NCBI GenBank assembly: GCA_009617715.1
Contig: VTFK01000010.1
Coordinates: 1,612,001 to 1,676,000, forward strand
DNA length: 64,000 nt
Reading direction: 5' to 3'
From: Plectrocnemia conspersa
Taxonomy: Eukaryota > Arthropoda > Insecta > Trichoptera > Polycentropodidae
Below the pieces are notes generated by a model. It was not told the DNA's origin. It saw nothing but the letters and a program-made list of their open reading frames with translations, and searched no databases. Numbering within the stretch: position 1 is the stretch's first letter; the number at the start of each line of letters is the position of its first letter. A program made the position numbers and the translations under genes. Below are positions 48,511 to 61,400 of the stretch, piece by piece.

Positions 48511-51500
48511 TAATTGGTGTCAAGTTATTATACCCCACATATGTTTAATACATAAATAAATAAATTAGCGTTATAATTATTTTTCTTATTAATTAATTTA
48601 CAATTTCATTATAAAATACACAAACATTTACATAAAATAATATATAACATTTCCTTAATCCCATCCAAACTAGATGCCATAATGAGATTTTGTATAATAA
48701 ACTTTTTTGATTTAATTATAAAAGGTAACTACATAGTTCGCCTACAAAAGTTTTTAACGAGGAAAACGGTGTTACGAGGGTCATCTTGACTAAGACAAGT
48801 ATGATATTTTAACAAAATTTGAAAACATCTTTACTTGATATATAACACAAATATATTTAACGATAATATACAATTACATAAAACTTTTTCAAACCGTTAC
48901 ACATTTAAAGTAAATCAGAAAACATTTGCAGTTTATCTCGCACGAGAATGTGAATATCATAACGTATTATGAATAAATTTTACATTGGGCCGAAGATTCG
49001 TTCGCATAAAGCGTATCGGAATTTGGCAAGTCTTCATCTGAGTGCCGTGTCCGAATGCTTCAAAATCTTGCGCGTGCTTCCGAAAACGATCGCGGTCAAT
49101 AGCGGCCATTGGACCTCAGATTTCTGAATGCGGACCAACACCTCGAAATTTCAAGAATTTCCCCCTCAGATAAAGCGAAATGTTCGCCGCGGACAATATG
49201 ACCAAAAATGGACGCCAGCAGCAATTTCGGTGGATGGGAGAGTGAAATTTGACCTGAAAAGGATTCGGTCCGTTTGCGCGGAAAATACAAACGACGCGAA
49301 GGCTATTTACGTGTTTGTCGAGCTGCGATTTTTCTTCATACATCAACGTAAATATTATGCATTAAGGCAATTTATTTACATGTTACTCTCTGCGCTTTAT
49401 CGTAGACTGGCAATGTATGTAGGTACCAGTCGAACCAAAATGTTTCAACACTTTATAGCTGCTTCCAAACATGATATTTTTTCTGAATAATAACTAGTAA
49501 AATATGGTGTTTCTCTGATACTTTTCATGCTTGCTAAAATATTTCATTGTGTAACACTGTAAGGACTGAGATCCACGTCTCGAATCACTTGATCGTCTCA
49601 AAATGTCACATATTTTATTTTCATAATTAGAAACGACCCTGTTGAATCACAGATGCGGATGTTAGCGGGATAATTTCTTGAAGTAAAATTTTCGAAGATC
49701 GTTAATATACAGCGTAAATTATAATAACGGTTTTTACGCAGCATAGACGCATTGTCTATTGCACATTATTTACGCAAAAAAGGATTGGTTTTCTGGTGCT
49801 ATCGAATAATTAACGGATGGATTTTCTAGCTCAGATGGTCCGTAAAATCTTACAATAATTACAAAATTGTTTAGTGTTCTGACGACTATTTCATAATATT
49901 AGAATGACATCAGAGTTAACGAAGCATCTGGTTAAACTTCCCACAACTACTTTAAACATACTATTTATAACTATTTTTAAAATAAAAATATTTTTTATAT
50001 AAAATACATTTGACCTTAAAAATTGATACAAGCTAAAATTCATGTTATATGAACACTGTTTGAAGTGTAAGCAAATCATAATATTATGATAATAAATTTA
50101 TTTGTCAGTATAAATTAAGCAAAATATACTTGTATTTTATAATATGAGCTTATTTTACATTTATAGTTTAAGGAATAACAAAAATATTTTTTTTTAGTAA
50201 ATTAAAAATATGATAACAACCTTTAAAATAAAAAATAAATATGTCGCAAAACGATAAAAGTGAAAAAGCAATTAAAATAATTTAAAAATTCCAACTTTTT
50301 CTTCCTACAGTACATTATTGATTAACTAAAATAATTATGCAGCAATATACATTAACATAAATTGATCTTATGTATTGTTACATTGATTGAATTTAGTATA
50401 ATTATTTGTAAGTATGTAAGTAGTTATTCAAATTTCATTTCGAAACCATATCTTTTGAAATATATTTATTATATATTATTTTATCAAAACAATACATTAA
50501 ATTAAATATTTTATTTTAATTAATAATGTTTTTAAGAGCTTAGAATAATATCGTATTTATATGTTTTCCATGTACGACTTCTGCGAAAGAACTGTTATAA
50601 TTATTGTTTGGTATGAATATGAGCTATGTTATTTCTATTGATATCTATGTATACTTCTGTATCGACAAAAAAAATAGCATGACACTCTGGATTATGAATT
50701 TTCCTCCAATAATTTATTGGTTGTGATTAAATATTTTATTTGAGACACGCTAAATTTACCTTAGAATTTCTTAAAAAATATTTGTATTTCAAAATAAAAT
50801 TGAAACAATAAATTAAAAACAAGCATTATAATTACTTTGATGTAGCTCTTAGAATAATTGTTCTTTTATAATTTCACCATTTTGTATTTTCCTGAAAAGG
50901 TTGTCAAACTGTTGTTTTTAAATTTCATAATATAAACGTACGTGCACTCGACCATTTGATAAATTAATCAAAAGGACTTCATCCATCACTCTTATATTTG
51001 CGCGTTGTATTTGACGTTTGTAGCGAATGTATGTTTTATAAACTGGGAATGAACTTAATATTTTGTGCTTCTGTTTGCTGTTTAAATATTCATTTGCAAC
51101 GACCGGATCAGGTCTGACATTTCAGTACTAATGCTTCAGTCAAACACCGATTTTAACTGGATTAAACGACCGGCTCTGCTTTAAAACAACCTTTTTTATA
51201 TTACCTTCGCTTTCCAAACACGGACAAGCTCTCATAATTTACATAAACATGTACCTTTATATTATTAGTTAGTTTATTGAGTAAATAAATAGATTATAAA
51301 TACCCAAGGTAGTTATAATAATTATTAAATAATTTATTATGCGTATAGTAGATGTTAAAATTATTTACGTAGTTCATACTTAATTACATATTTGCGTGCT
51401 TTTAATTCAACGCTTATATATAAATAAATAATATGTAAGTATTTTCCTATTTTCTCAATCCGCATATCGCGATGCGACATTTTCTCTTTGATCCTCAGTG

Positions 51501-53049
51501 GCAAAAACTCGCTTGAAAGTGTGTCAATAGGCCTTGCGTCAAATTTCCACCAAATTTACGATATCTCTCTGTTTATTCCAAGACGCGAGATCGGTGTCCT
51601 TTTGCTATTTCGTCTATCTTTTGAGCGCTACATAAACATTTACTATTGTACATATAAACACATACTCACAAGTAGTTTTTATAACATATTCTACTATATC
51701 TGTACATTTTATTTTAAATAAAAAAAGTTTTATTAATTGAAGCTGATACATTTTCCTTAGTATTCTAATTCTCCAACCAAAGTGCGGTTTCCTGTTCAGA
51801 ATTTGAAGTGTTTTTGCATCATGAGCACTTGTTGCTAACGATTTATGGGCTCCTGTCTTACTGCACCTCCTGGACCATATATTCAAGTCCACAAATTGAA
51901 ACAATCTAAATGCTTTCCGCCAAAAGCCACTGGAAGCGAAGCTTGGTATGTTTCGCCTCAACGAAATACACAATCTAATTTATCCTAGTTTCTCCTTTAT
52001 TTAATACAAATTTAATAAACGATAGTTTATATGATAAACTTATATTTTTACACTATAAGAGTGGACATTAAGTTTTATCGCTGTTGAAAACACAGATCAT
52101 AAACTAAAATATTTTTTATAAGTACGTGTACAAGTAAAATAAAGTTTTATTTTTTATTAAATTTTAATCTAACACGTTTCATCGTCACATGTTCAAACTA
52201 TCACGTAAGCTCAAAAGATATTTCCACAATTATAGCCAAGTGTGACTGGCGGCACGTTCTACTACAGGACGAAGAAAGTTATCCGCATTAATCCCTAATA
52301 CTAATCAAAACTTAATCCTTGACAAGTAACAAACGGCGAACGAGGCCAACTTATCTAATTCTTGTCTTGTCGAATAATGCCCACAGCGAGGAAATGATTT
52401 TAACTTTTAATAAAAGACTTACTGTGTCTCTGTTAATGCTTCCGATAGACCATTAATCTAATAAATAAAATCATAACACCTTAAAATATTATTTTTATAA
52501 GATTTACGTACAATATGGCAATGAATCACATTATGCTTGATTATATATATATATTTTTTCAGTTATTATTTTATATCCATATAAACTTATAACGGTCTAA
52601 AAAAATTCTTTAAAATATAAAATTACTCATGAATATTATATAAAATAATTTTCCTCACTTCACTGGCAAGTAGTTATTATTTAATTTTAAATATTATTTA
52701 AGATAAGTTGTTTTTATTCCTGTGTGTATTACGACTTCAACATGTCAGTTATATTTTAGGTTTATAATTATTTAATTTAAAATCGTTAGTTAAGGGTAAT
52801 TCTCAGATTTCTGATTTGCAATGCATCCAGGCTCTGTTTTTGGACTTCCTTTCTGTGTTATTTTACATTGAAGGATGAGATCGAGGTTATCCATAAAATT
52901 GTCTTTGATTATAATCATGCTGATTATAGCGTTTTCAAAAGTTATGTTGAATCTCGTATAGTAGTTATGCAGTAGAGCTACACCCCAACGGACACGAAAA
53001 TTTTCGACGGTAATAATAACAATTTGAGAACTTAATCGAACAAGTTAAA
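48511..53049. other. Gene-free AT-rich stretch with islands
   Basis: No gene is seen. GC-richer islands lie at about 48930-49480, 51060-51240, 51480-51620 and 52190-52440. In the first, a plus frame (49128-49490) and minus frames (49096-49346) overlap in different phases, a pattern of chance openness. Most of 49.9-51.0 kb is A/T-rich and featureless. Confidence 0.5.
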
Positions 53050-53945
53050 ATATAATCAGTACCGACGCGTAAAAATATACATAATTATATTATACTCTAT
53101 CTTTAATAAACAAACTGATGATATTCACGATAAAATTCAGAGCACTAAAAACGAAACGTGGTCGCGTATAGTTAAAAAACTAAAACTAGTAGATAATTTA
53201 ATATGAAAATTATCAAGGAACTTAAAAATAAATACACAGAAATTCCACGGTTAAAAACTGGAAATATAGCTGCCACGGATTAGAATAAGATAGAAATGTT
53301 AACTAACGATTTTTCTGTACCGTACGAACTTACTAAACAAATTAAACAGTCTAAAATTGAAAACGAAGTAAATAGATCAATAAGAAAAATATAAGTATCC
53401 GCGCTAGATATGGTTTTAATTCGCAAAATTATCTCACGGTTAATTTTAAATGTTATTAAAAACTTGAAAAATAAAAAAAGTCCTGGAATATTTAGATTCG
53501 ATATCACGTTGATTAAACAGCATCCTGAAATTTGCATTCATTACTTAACATATATATTTAACGCCTGCCTATATTTTGGGTATTTCCCAACCATCTGTAA
53601 AACCGATAAAATTGATCCGATAAAAAACTCAATAAGGATTCCACAAATCACCCCATCAGCGTATTACCGTCATTTAGTAAAATATTTAAAAAAATAATCC
53701 TTATGCATTTAAATGAATTTTTAGGGAATAAAATTATAATAAAGTTTTCGCAAAAATCACTTGATAACACCAACTTAAAAGTTTAATGACTTTTAATTCA
53801 TAAATTATACAAAAACAAAACCTCTGTTTATCTACTACGCTTAATACGCTCATACCTGAAATGTTGTTTCACTAAATAATGAACACTCTAGCTGGAGTTC
53901 CTCAGGGAAGTTTGCTCGGGCCGTTCCACCATATATTATATATGA
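53050..53945 (+). pseudogene. Fossil RT of the 5.8-kb LINE family
   Basis: This is a long but decayed copy. At 53107-53190 it reads NKQTDDIHDKIQSTKNETWS, aligning with NKLTSDIRVKIQIIKNDSWS of the young copy. The open part 53410-53697 reads VIKNLKNKKSPGIFRFDITL, then YLTYIFNACLYFGYFPTICK, matching the AKSLKNNKAPGIDRL and IFNFCLSIGYFPGIWK region. Near 53890-53925, AGVPQGSLLGP is motif B. Many stops and shifts separate these pieces, and the RT similarity stops abruptly at about 53946, before the YADD box. It is clearly older than the 5.8-kb copy, and the upstream limit is uncertain. Confidence 0.82.
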
Positions 53946-53946
53946 A

Positions 53947-55006
53947 CAGGCCTGCCGAGAGAGGGGAGGGAAGAGGACAAATTCCTTTTTTCTTGAGGGG
54001 TCTGACTGTAAAAAATCATAACATTAATATATGTATATAAAAAAGTAAAAACTGACCTCAAATAATGAATCTGAGCTAAACTGCAATTGTTAGAGATGTA
54101 TGTACTAATGTTTTTCAGGTATAAGTTTCTTCAGCCTTTTTTTTTATACATAAAAGAAAAAAAAAGGAGTGGAACATTGCCTTCAAAAGCACCCACTTTC
54201 TATGTAGTACTTTCACAGTAAACAATATTATTCTAAGGGACAGATTCTAGTTTTTAGACGCGACTTCGTTTTTGTTAAAATTTTTTTGCAATTTATTGTT
54301 GACTTTATGCTTTTTAAACGTTTAAAAAATATAAGACATTAGAAAAAATATTCAACAAATGTAAAATAATAGCAGTAAATTTAGGTATTCGGTCTGAAAA
54401 TTCAGATGGAATATCTAAGGAAGAAGAATAAAAATAATAAAAAATCAATACAGCACCAGCTGAATTATATAAATATAATATTTTCATAGATTGTATTATC
54501 AGTAATTTAAAACTATATTTATTGCAGTCAAATAAATAAATAATACATTTAGTTTCATGTGGTTATTCCTAAAATAAAATCTAGAAAAAACTCTCTCGAA
54601 TCTATCTCAAAAATATTTTTTTAAATTTAGGAATACGTTTTCACAAGTAGATATTTATTTTACCAGTGAAAATATAAATTATGTAGCAGGTGCTAGTATA
54701 ATTATATGACTTAAACTTTTCTATATGTAGTAATACATATATTTACAAACTTCATTATTTATTTACATCCGATATATAAATGTTGCAGAATATTTTTTGG
54801 TAAAGGTATTATTTTTTGCACAATTAAGAATGGCGTATATTATTGCTGTCAATATATTTTTTGCAAATATGTGTCATAATTTAAAAACTTATATTTGAAG
54901 TTCAAATTCCTAATGATTTTGCTGCCACTCGATTTAAGTGCCAAGGGCCGCTGCCCCCTTCACCTCACATCAAACGGCTCTGCCAAATGCTCTAGTTACG
55001 TCACTG
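53947..55006. other. Foreign-looking segment with a possible hAT end
   Basis: Where the RT fossil stops, the sequence switches to CAGGCCTGCCGAGAGAGGGG, and 1.06 kb later there is CTAGTTACGTCACTG (54992-55006). Its complement, CAGTGACGTAACTAG, is close to the CAGTGGCGTAACTAG end seen in many hAT elements. The sequence just inside (GCCAAGGGCCGCTGCCCCC) is GC-rich, as such ends often are. The two candidate ends are not complementary to each other and no 8-bp duplication is found, so these may be two separate relics. A T9/A9 hairpin-like stretch lies near 54137-54166. Confidence 0.35.
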
Positions 55007-56629
55007 CCTTTAATAATTGATATTATCTCGTTCATTTTGATGGCGAATCGTTTTAGCAATCTCTAGATTAATTGCACGTATTCTGATTCCGACAACTACC
55101 AAATCAGCTAGCACAGCAACTTTACAGCTGATAGTGCACGAACGAACATGGGAGAATACCGAAGGTCCAGGAAATCACGCGCTTCGATACCGAATGAAGG
55201 ATATCCCGAACCCACATCCTCAGAATACTAAACCGAATGTGAGCTGCTGCACTTTATTAGATTTTTTCTACTAATTCCATGTACGCCTTCCGACTTCTTG
55301 AAATAAAATTACGTCAAAACGTTATAAGGCTTATTACGTTTTTGCACACACTGGCTAACCGACGAATTTTTGCACATTTTCGAAATTTTAATTTCGCCAC
55401 GTGAGCCACCCTCCTGGTGAAATTTGATTTATAAGTCGCGAGCGGTCTGCCGCACAATAGCCTCACTAACTTTTACTTACCTCTTTGTGTGTGTACTCGG
55501 CTTGTATCCGAGGGAAATTGTGTTATGTGTAACCCAATATACGTGCTAGGAATTTCAAAGTTGAGCGAATATATTTTCTGAAATTGGCAGAGATACCCCG
55601 CGGTCGACCGCTAATTCGAAACTCCATTGACAAACTACCGTGTAATATTATGGGGTCCATAATAAGGTTGTTACATATTGGTATAGTATATATGTACATA
55701 TATTTTATGGTATAAACTAATTAAAACACAAACGAGTCATATATGTTAATTCTTTGTTTATAAATATTTGCACGTCATGATTAAATTATCTCAATTAAAG
55801 TAGTATTCGTATTTTATTAGCCATTTCAAAAATATAATTAGTTATCATCGATAGGGATAAAAAATTATACCAAGATACTTTAGTTATATAATGAAAAGCT
55901 TAGAGCTTGCAATCCTAAAGATTTTTTTTAGAACTAGAATTACGATGCTACAATTTTCAATCCCGGGATGCTGCCACCACCGGGAATTTAAATGCCAAAG
56001 TTAATAGAAAAAATAAGAGTTAGAACCGATGTTATTTTTATTTTTGATGTATAAAAGTAACTTCGTAATAAAATTAAAAACAAAAATTCTATATTTGAGG
56101 CTTGAAATGAGACATCAATAACACCAAAGTCTGTAAGGTTTCATCATTTAGCGATGATCTTATTTTAGTCCCTAATTTTAAGCCTCATTAAGATGGTATT
56201 TTTTTTTTCATTTCGCTGTTTTAATATTTGAAATTTGCCAACTCCTTTTAATAATGTTTGATGTCGTTAGCTGTTCTCGATTTTAAAGTGATTTTTGAAT
56301 TAAGCCCATGATGGATATATCTATCAACTTTTTTTTGTAAAAACAGATTTAAATCGACAGAGAAGAAATTATTTTCATTGACTTATTTTGATAAGACAAC
56401 AATCGTTTTGTTTAAACGCCGAGAATTTACAAGTAGGTCTAAATTAAATTCTACATAGTATTAATTGCCTTTGCGTAAAAACTAGGGGGAAAAAGATACA
56501 AGAGTCCGAAGTTCATTTATTTGACGAGGCAGAAATTTGACTCTTTTAATTAAAGAGCAAAACCAGTATTGCCCAAATTGTTCATCATAAAAGAAATCGT
56601 TATATCAGCTGAAGTGTTGCGTCACGATA
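55007..56629. other. Gene-free stretch with one broad island
   Basis: No gene is seen. A GC-richer island spans about 55060-55660 and includes several CGA-rich words and GCGGTCGACCGC (near 55600), a palindromic dyad. From 55700 the sequence is A/T-rich and runs into the tandem array. Confidence 0.5.
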
Positions 56630-57598
56630 AAATCAGGTATGCAAGTATACAAATTTTTATACAAAATTTAAGGTTTAAAAAAAGTGTTGAAGACCGCAAA
56701 AGTCTTCATAAATTACACAAGAAAAAAATTCATTAGGCTTTTTATGGTCCTTCAATGATCTAAAATAACCTAAAAAATCATCAATTGTTGTACTATCAAC
56801 AAAATTATTCAACTTTTTTTATTCGTTTAAGGGTCTAAAACCCAAAAAAATGCTTAAAATATCATCATATATTACACTAGGTATATACATATACGCCTCT
56901 TATCAACGATTTAGGTACAAAAGACTAGAAAAATACCACATAAATCAACAAACAAAATATAATTTTTTTAATATTTATTTTGGGGAGCTGTAAGTATAAA
57001 AAACCATAAATATCCTAACAAATTGTATTAAGTATACAAATACATACCTTTTTATACGATATATAAAAAATCATCATATTTTGCAGAAGGTATAAACATA
57101 CGGATTTTATTACTACCATTTAATTACTCAAAAATAATCAATTGTTTTACTACATTTTAAAATATTGAATTTTTTAATCCTTTAACGGTCTCAAACGCAC
57201 AACAAAGACCTTAAATATGATAACTTACACTGAGTTTTTATATATATACTACGTTTTATCAACGATTTTGGTTCAAAAGACCAAAAAAATACCTCATGAA
57301 GCAACAAAAAAAAATTTTGAATTATGCAAATAAATTGTATATAAGACCCTAAATATCCTAACAAACGGTTTCTAGTACACAAACATACAGCTTTTTATAC
57401 GATATTTAAGGTTAAAATTAATTAATATAAATTTTTACAGCTTTTTATGGACTTTCAATGCTCTAAAATACGCATTAAAAACCTCAAAAATGGTCAAATA
57501 TTATAATAGGTACAAAATTATTCAACGTGGTTTATACATTGGAGGGTTTAAAACGCACAAAAATACCTAAATCATCATCATTTTGGTTCAGGTATATT

Positions 57599-57671
<73 letters not shown>

Positions 57672-57734
57672 ATTATGCAAATAATATTAAAATTTATATA
57701 TATTATTTATATATATAATATATATATATATACT

Positions 57735-57769
<35 letters not shown>

Positions 57770-58450
57770 TTTATATATATATATAAACATACAGCTTTTT
57801 ATACGATATTTAAGGTTGAAATTAGGTGCCTAAGACCGCAAAAATCAAGATTAATGATTATAAATTTATACGGCTTTTTATGGACTGTCAATGTTCTAAA
57901 ACACGCATTAAAAATCTAAAAAATCATCAAATGTTATAATAGGTAAAAAATTATTCAATGTTTTTTATACATTGAAGGGTTTAAAACGCACAAAAATACC
58001 TAAAACATTACCATAAGCTACACCAGGTATTTATAAGCTACACCAGGTTTTTATAAGCGATTTAGGTTAAAAGGTACAGAAAAATTCTTCATAATCAACA
58101 AAAAAATATTATTATTGCTATTATACAATCTTTAAAAAAGTTTTCATCACAAAGTGTATCAAACATACAAACGTACAGCTACGATTAAAAAAGGTGTTTA
58201 AGACCGCAAAATCATCACAAATTGCTCTAGGTATAAACTTATTTAGCTTTTTATTGTCTTTCTATGTTTTAAAACAAGCATTAAAGACCTCAAAAATCAT
58301 TACTAGTAAAAAAATATTTACCTCTTTGAAATCATTTAAGAGTTTAAAACGCGTAAAAAGACCTTAAATATCATCATAAATTACCCTAGGTTTGTACATA
58401 TATCTTTTTATCAACGATTTTGGTTCAAAATATCGTAAATATTATGCAAA
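56630..58450 (+). repeat. Satellite-like array, about five ~370-bp units
   Basis: Five diverged units can be followed by the phrase GCTTTTTAT (starts near 56737, 57102 as GATTTTAT, 57440, 57873 and 58246). The phrase CAnACATACAGCTTTTTATACGATAT also recurs (near 57040, 57382, 57786, with decayed forms near 56646 and 58168). Typical spacing is 340-395 bp. The 57440-57873 step is longer because a (TA)n tract sits inside. Each unit is itself made of about four related ~90-bp blocks built on AAAACGCACAAAAATACCTAAAA, ATCATCATAAATTACACCAGGTAT and CAACGATTTTGGTTCAAAAG, so the array has a nested (higher-order) structure. A 22-bp direct duplication, ATAAGCTACACCAGGT, lies near 58014-58055. No coding frame is conserved between units. 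Confidence 0.8.
57598..57785. repeat. (TA)n microsatellite inside the array
   Basis: Long runs of alternating TA with small interruptions (about 57605-57668 and 57735-57785). It has expanded inside the third array unit. Length is likely to be variable between individuals and error-prone in assembly. Confidence 0.9.
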
Positions 58451-61400
58451 TATATTTTTATAATTCTTTTAAACGGACTTTCTTAACCTATTAATGTATA
58501 TATACGTGAAGCTAAGCAAATGGTAATAAAACTGCTGACGTAACTCAGTAATATTAACAAATCACAAATTATCAATTAAAAAATCGTTTTTAAAACGGGT
58601 TTTGCTAGCCTATTATTTTACATAAACGCTGTAAACGTTAAGCTAATCAATTGTTAATCAAACTACTAATGTATCTTAGTCACCTTACCTAATTTATAAT
58701 TAGGCTTCGAGAAGATAAATTGGAGTCATAAATACGGTCTTAAAAACAGATATTGCTTATTTATTTAATGTTTCAGATACGAACATGATGATTTTATTTT
58801 AATTTCTTCAATGATTATAGATAAAAAGACAATTTAATTTTTTTTAATAAATAAATATAAATTAACATATTATTAAGTTTTTATATAATAGTAAACCATT
58901 AACACATACATCTCTATTAATAATATAAATAAGCTCAAACAATTAAATTTAAATCGTGAATGATTTTCGTAGAAATGCAATAAACTTGCATGTCCAATAG
59001 AACTTTTGCTGCTCCAGTGAATTCCCGCAGTTAAATTTTTAATTGCATTTCCAACCGTGCTGGGTCCTGTAATGTCTGTCACTTGTCACGCCGTCAAAGA
59101 ACCTACTTTTGTACTAACGAAAGTAATTTAACTGATTTTTCACATTGTTTCACGAGATATATTATACAACACGTATTTATTAAATTATAATATTTTCAAC
59201 ATAATTTAATTTGAGACTTACAGGTAAGCTTTAAAAAACCGTTTAGTTACCTTCTAGTTAACGTCAAAACGGTATATTAATCATTTTGGAAATATCTGCC
59301 GATGACACGTGTCAAAACTTGAACTAGAAACCGCGAGAAAAACATTTTTAACCGGCTAAAGCCTAATGCATATCTTTGAGGCCGGAGGAGGAAATAAAAA
59401 ATGAACGAAAAACAACGAGGATTTTGTGTCTACGATTTGAACGGGATGAAACCGTGTAATGTACAAGTGTGTCTGACAAGGAATTTATGATTTTAATAAA
59501 ATCCTGAATCCCCGGAGAATAATTGGTACAGAGGGAAGCAACAGAGTTTCTGAACTATTCTTACTAATGACATTGTACGTGAGTAGAAATCGCGAACCAA
59601 TGCCATATATTACATATTGTATAGGCTGAACAAGAAAACGTTCTTTAGAAAAAGTCATGTGTACCTTGCCAAAAATATAAAATTTAATTATTATGTATAG
59701 AAATAATAATATAAATATTAAATATAAATATTTAAAAAAATATAATTCATTAACAAAGTAGAACAATTACGCAAAATCAAGTTTTGATATTAAACGTCAA
59801 GATGAATTTATCTAGTATAGTTTTGAAAGTTTTTGCTTGCATTTGATAATTAAACAATCCCATCAAACGCTTTTCATCGTCCATTGCTAACTTTGATATT
59901 ATCCTCCCAACTTCAAGTCTCTATCTATTTGTACTTCCTCGGTAACTTTATCTCTGTTGATTTCTTATAAAACATAACACACAATGTAATCATATTATTT
60001 TATCTAATCAGTAACAAAGTAGCAGACTAAACCTAATGATTTTAATTAAAATGAAAATAGTCTATCTGACGAAATGAACGACCTATTCCTTCGCATAATT
60101 TGAAAATTGGAACAAGTTTCGAACGGCTTTTGGTTCAATCGTAAAACCCGGATTTTAGGTGGCACCACCTTCTCCGGAAAGAGCCTTCCGCTTCCTGCGC
60201 CAGATGGTCTGAACTGTGTTATCTGTCCTTGGGTCGAATTAAACTTTCCGCAGAAAATATGCCGTCCGTCCCTGTGTCCTCTTTCCAATCTGACGTGTGA
60301 CAAAGTGAGGTCCTAATTTAAAAACTCAATTCCGTTTTCAACCTCTCGCCTTTATTCTCTAGCAATATTTTTTCTTCTTCAATCCGACATGAAATATATT
60401 TTTTCATAAGTTCTCAATGACCGCATGCTTGCAACTAGGTACTTAAATTTCTCTCTTCCTCGTCGAAAAAACTAATATCTTTAACTTAAATACCCTCAAA
60501 CCATTTACTCTACGAGACTTCTTAATACGCCGAGCCATGTCCAATATCACGCGGATTTGCTTCCCCACTAAACTTTATAATACACATTAAATAGTACAAT
60601 ATAAAATCAAGTATTGAATTAGTATTTATATCAAAGCATAAACATAATTTAAAACAGTAATATGCTTGTTTTTAATAATTAATTAGTTTTAAAAAATATG
60701 TACAGCTATATATTTTTTATCACAGCTCCCCTTTTTCCTCAATATGTTTAATGTTGTTCTATCGCTTTTTTAACGTATTAATAATGTATTAATCATACAT
60801 ATTATAAGAAAATACTAATTGCTTTTCATTAAATTATTATTTGTTTTATAAACATAAGGACTTTTTATAGGAATGTAGATAGGGACATTACTTATTTTGA
60901 AAAAGTACTAATAAATATATTTGTAAATATTTATATAGCGATAGATGTTATACAGTGTAATTATTGATATATAAAACACCATAAAAAACTTAATTAAAAC
61001 CCTTTCCGAGAAGTAATTAAAACTCTTTACATTTACCAATCATATTTTTACAAAGCAATATATAATTTTTAATTAAAACGAGAAGAGCTTTAATTAATTC
61101 TTATCATCATGCGTAGTTGTTTTTTATTTATTATGGTATTTGTTTCTGAAAACGAATTTTACTTTAATGTGTTACAAATAAATTTATACTAATTGAAATT
61201 TGCTTTTTTTATGTTTAAAGATTAAATAGATAATACACTTAATCTATCTTAAATTTCAAGGTAAATATAATTTCGTACAGCTATATTTTGGGACAACTTA
61301 TATATTAGATGGTATAGTCTAGAGATATTTCATATTCCTTTGTCATGTTTCGATTGACGTTTTAATAATGTCAACATTTCCCGAAGCACCATATTTTCTA

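Noticed and set aside
56630..58450. CRISPR-like array
   Set aside because: Units are long, diverged and contiguous without regular unique spacers, and the sequence is eukaryotic.
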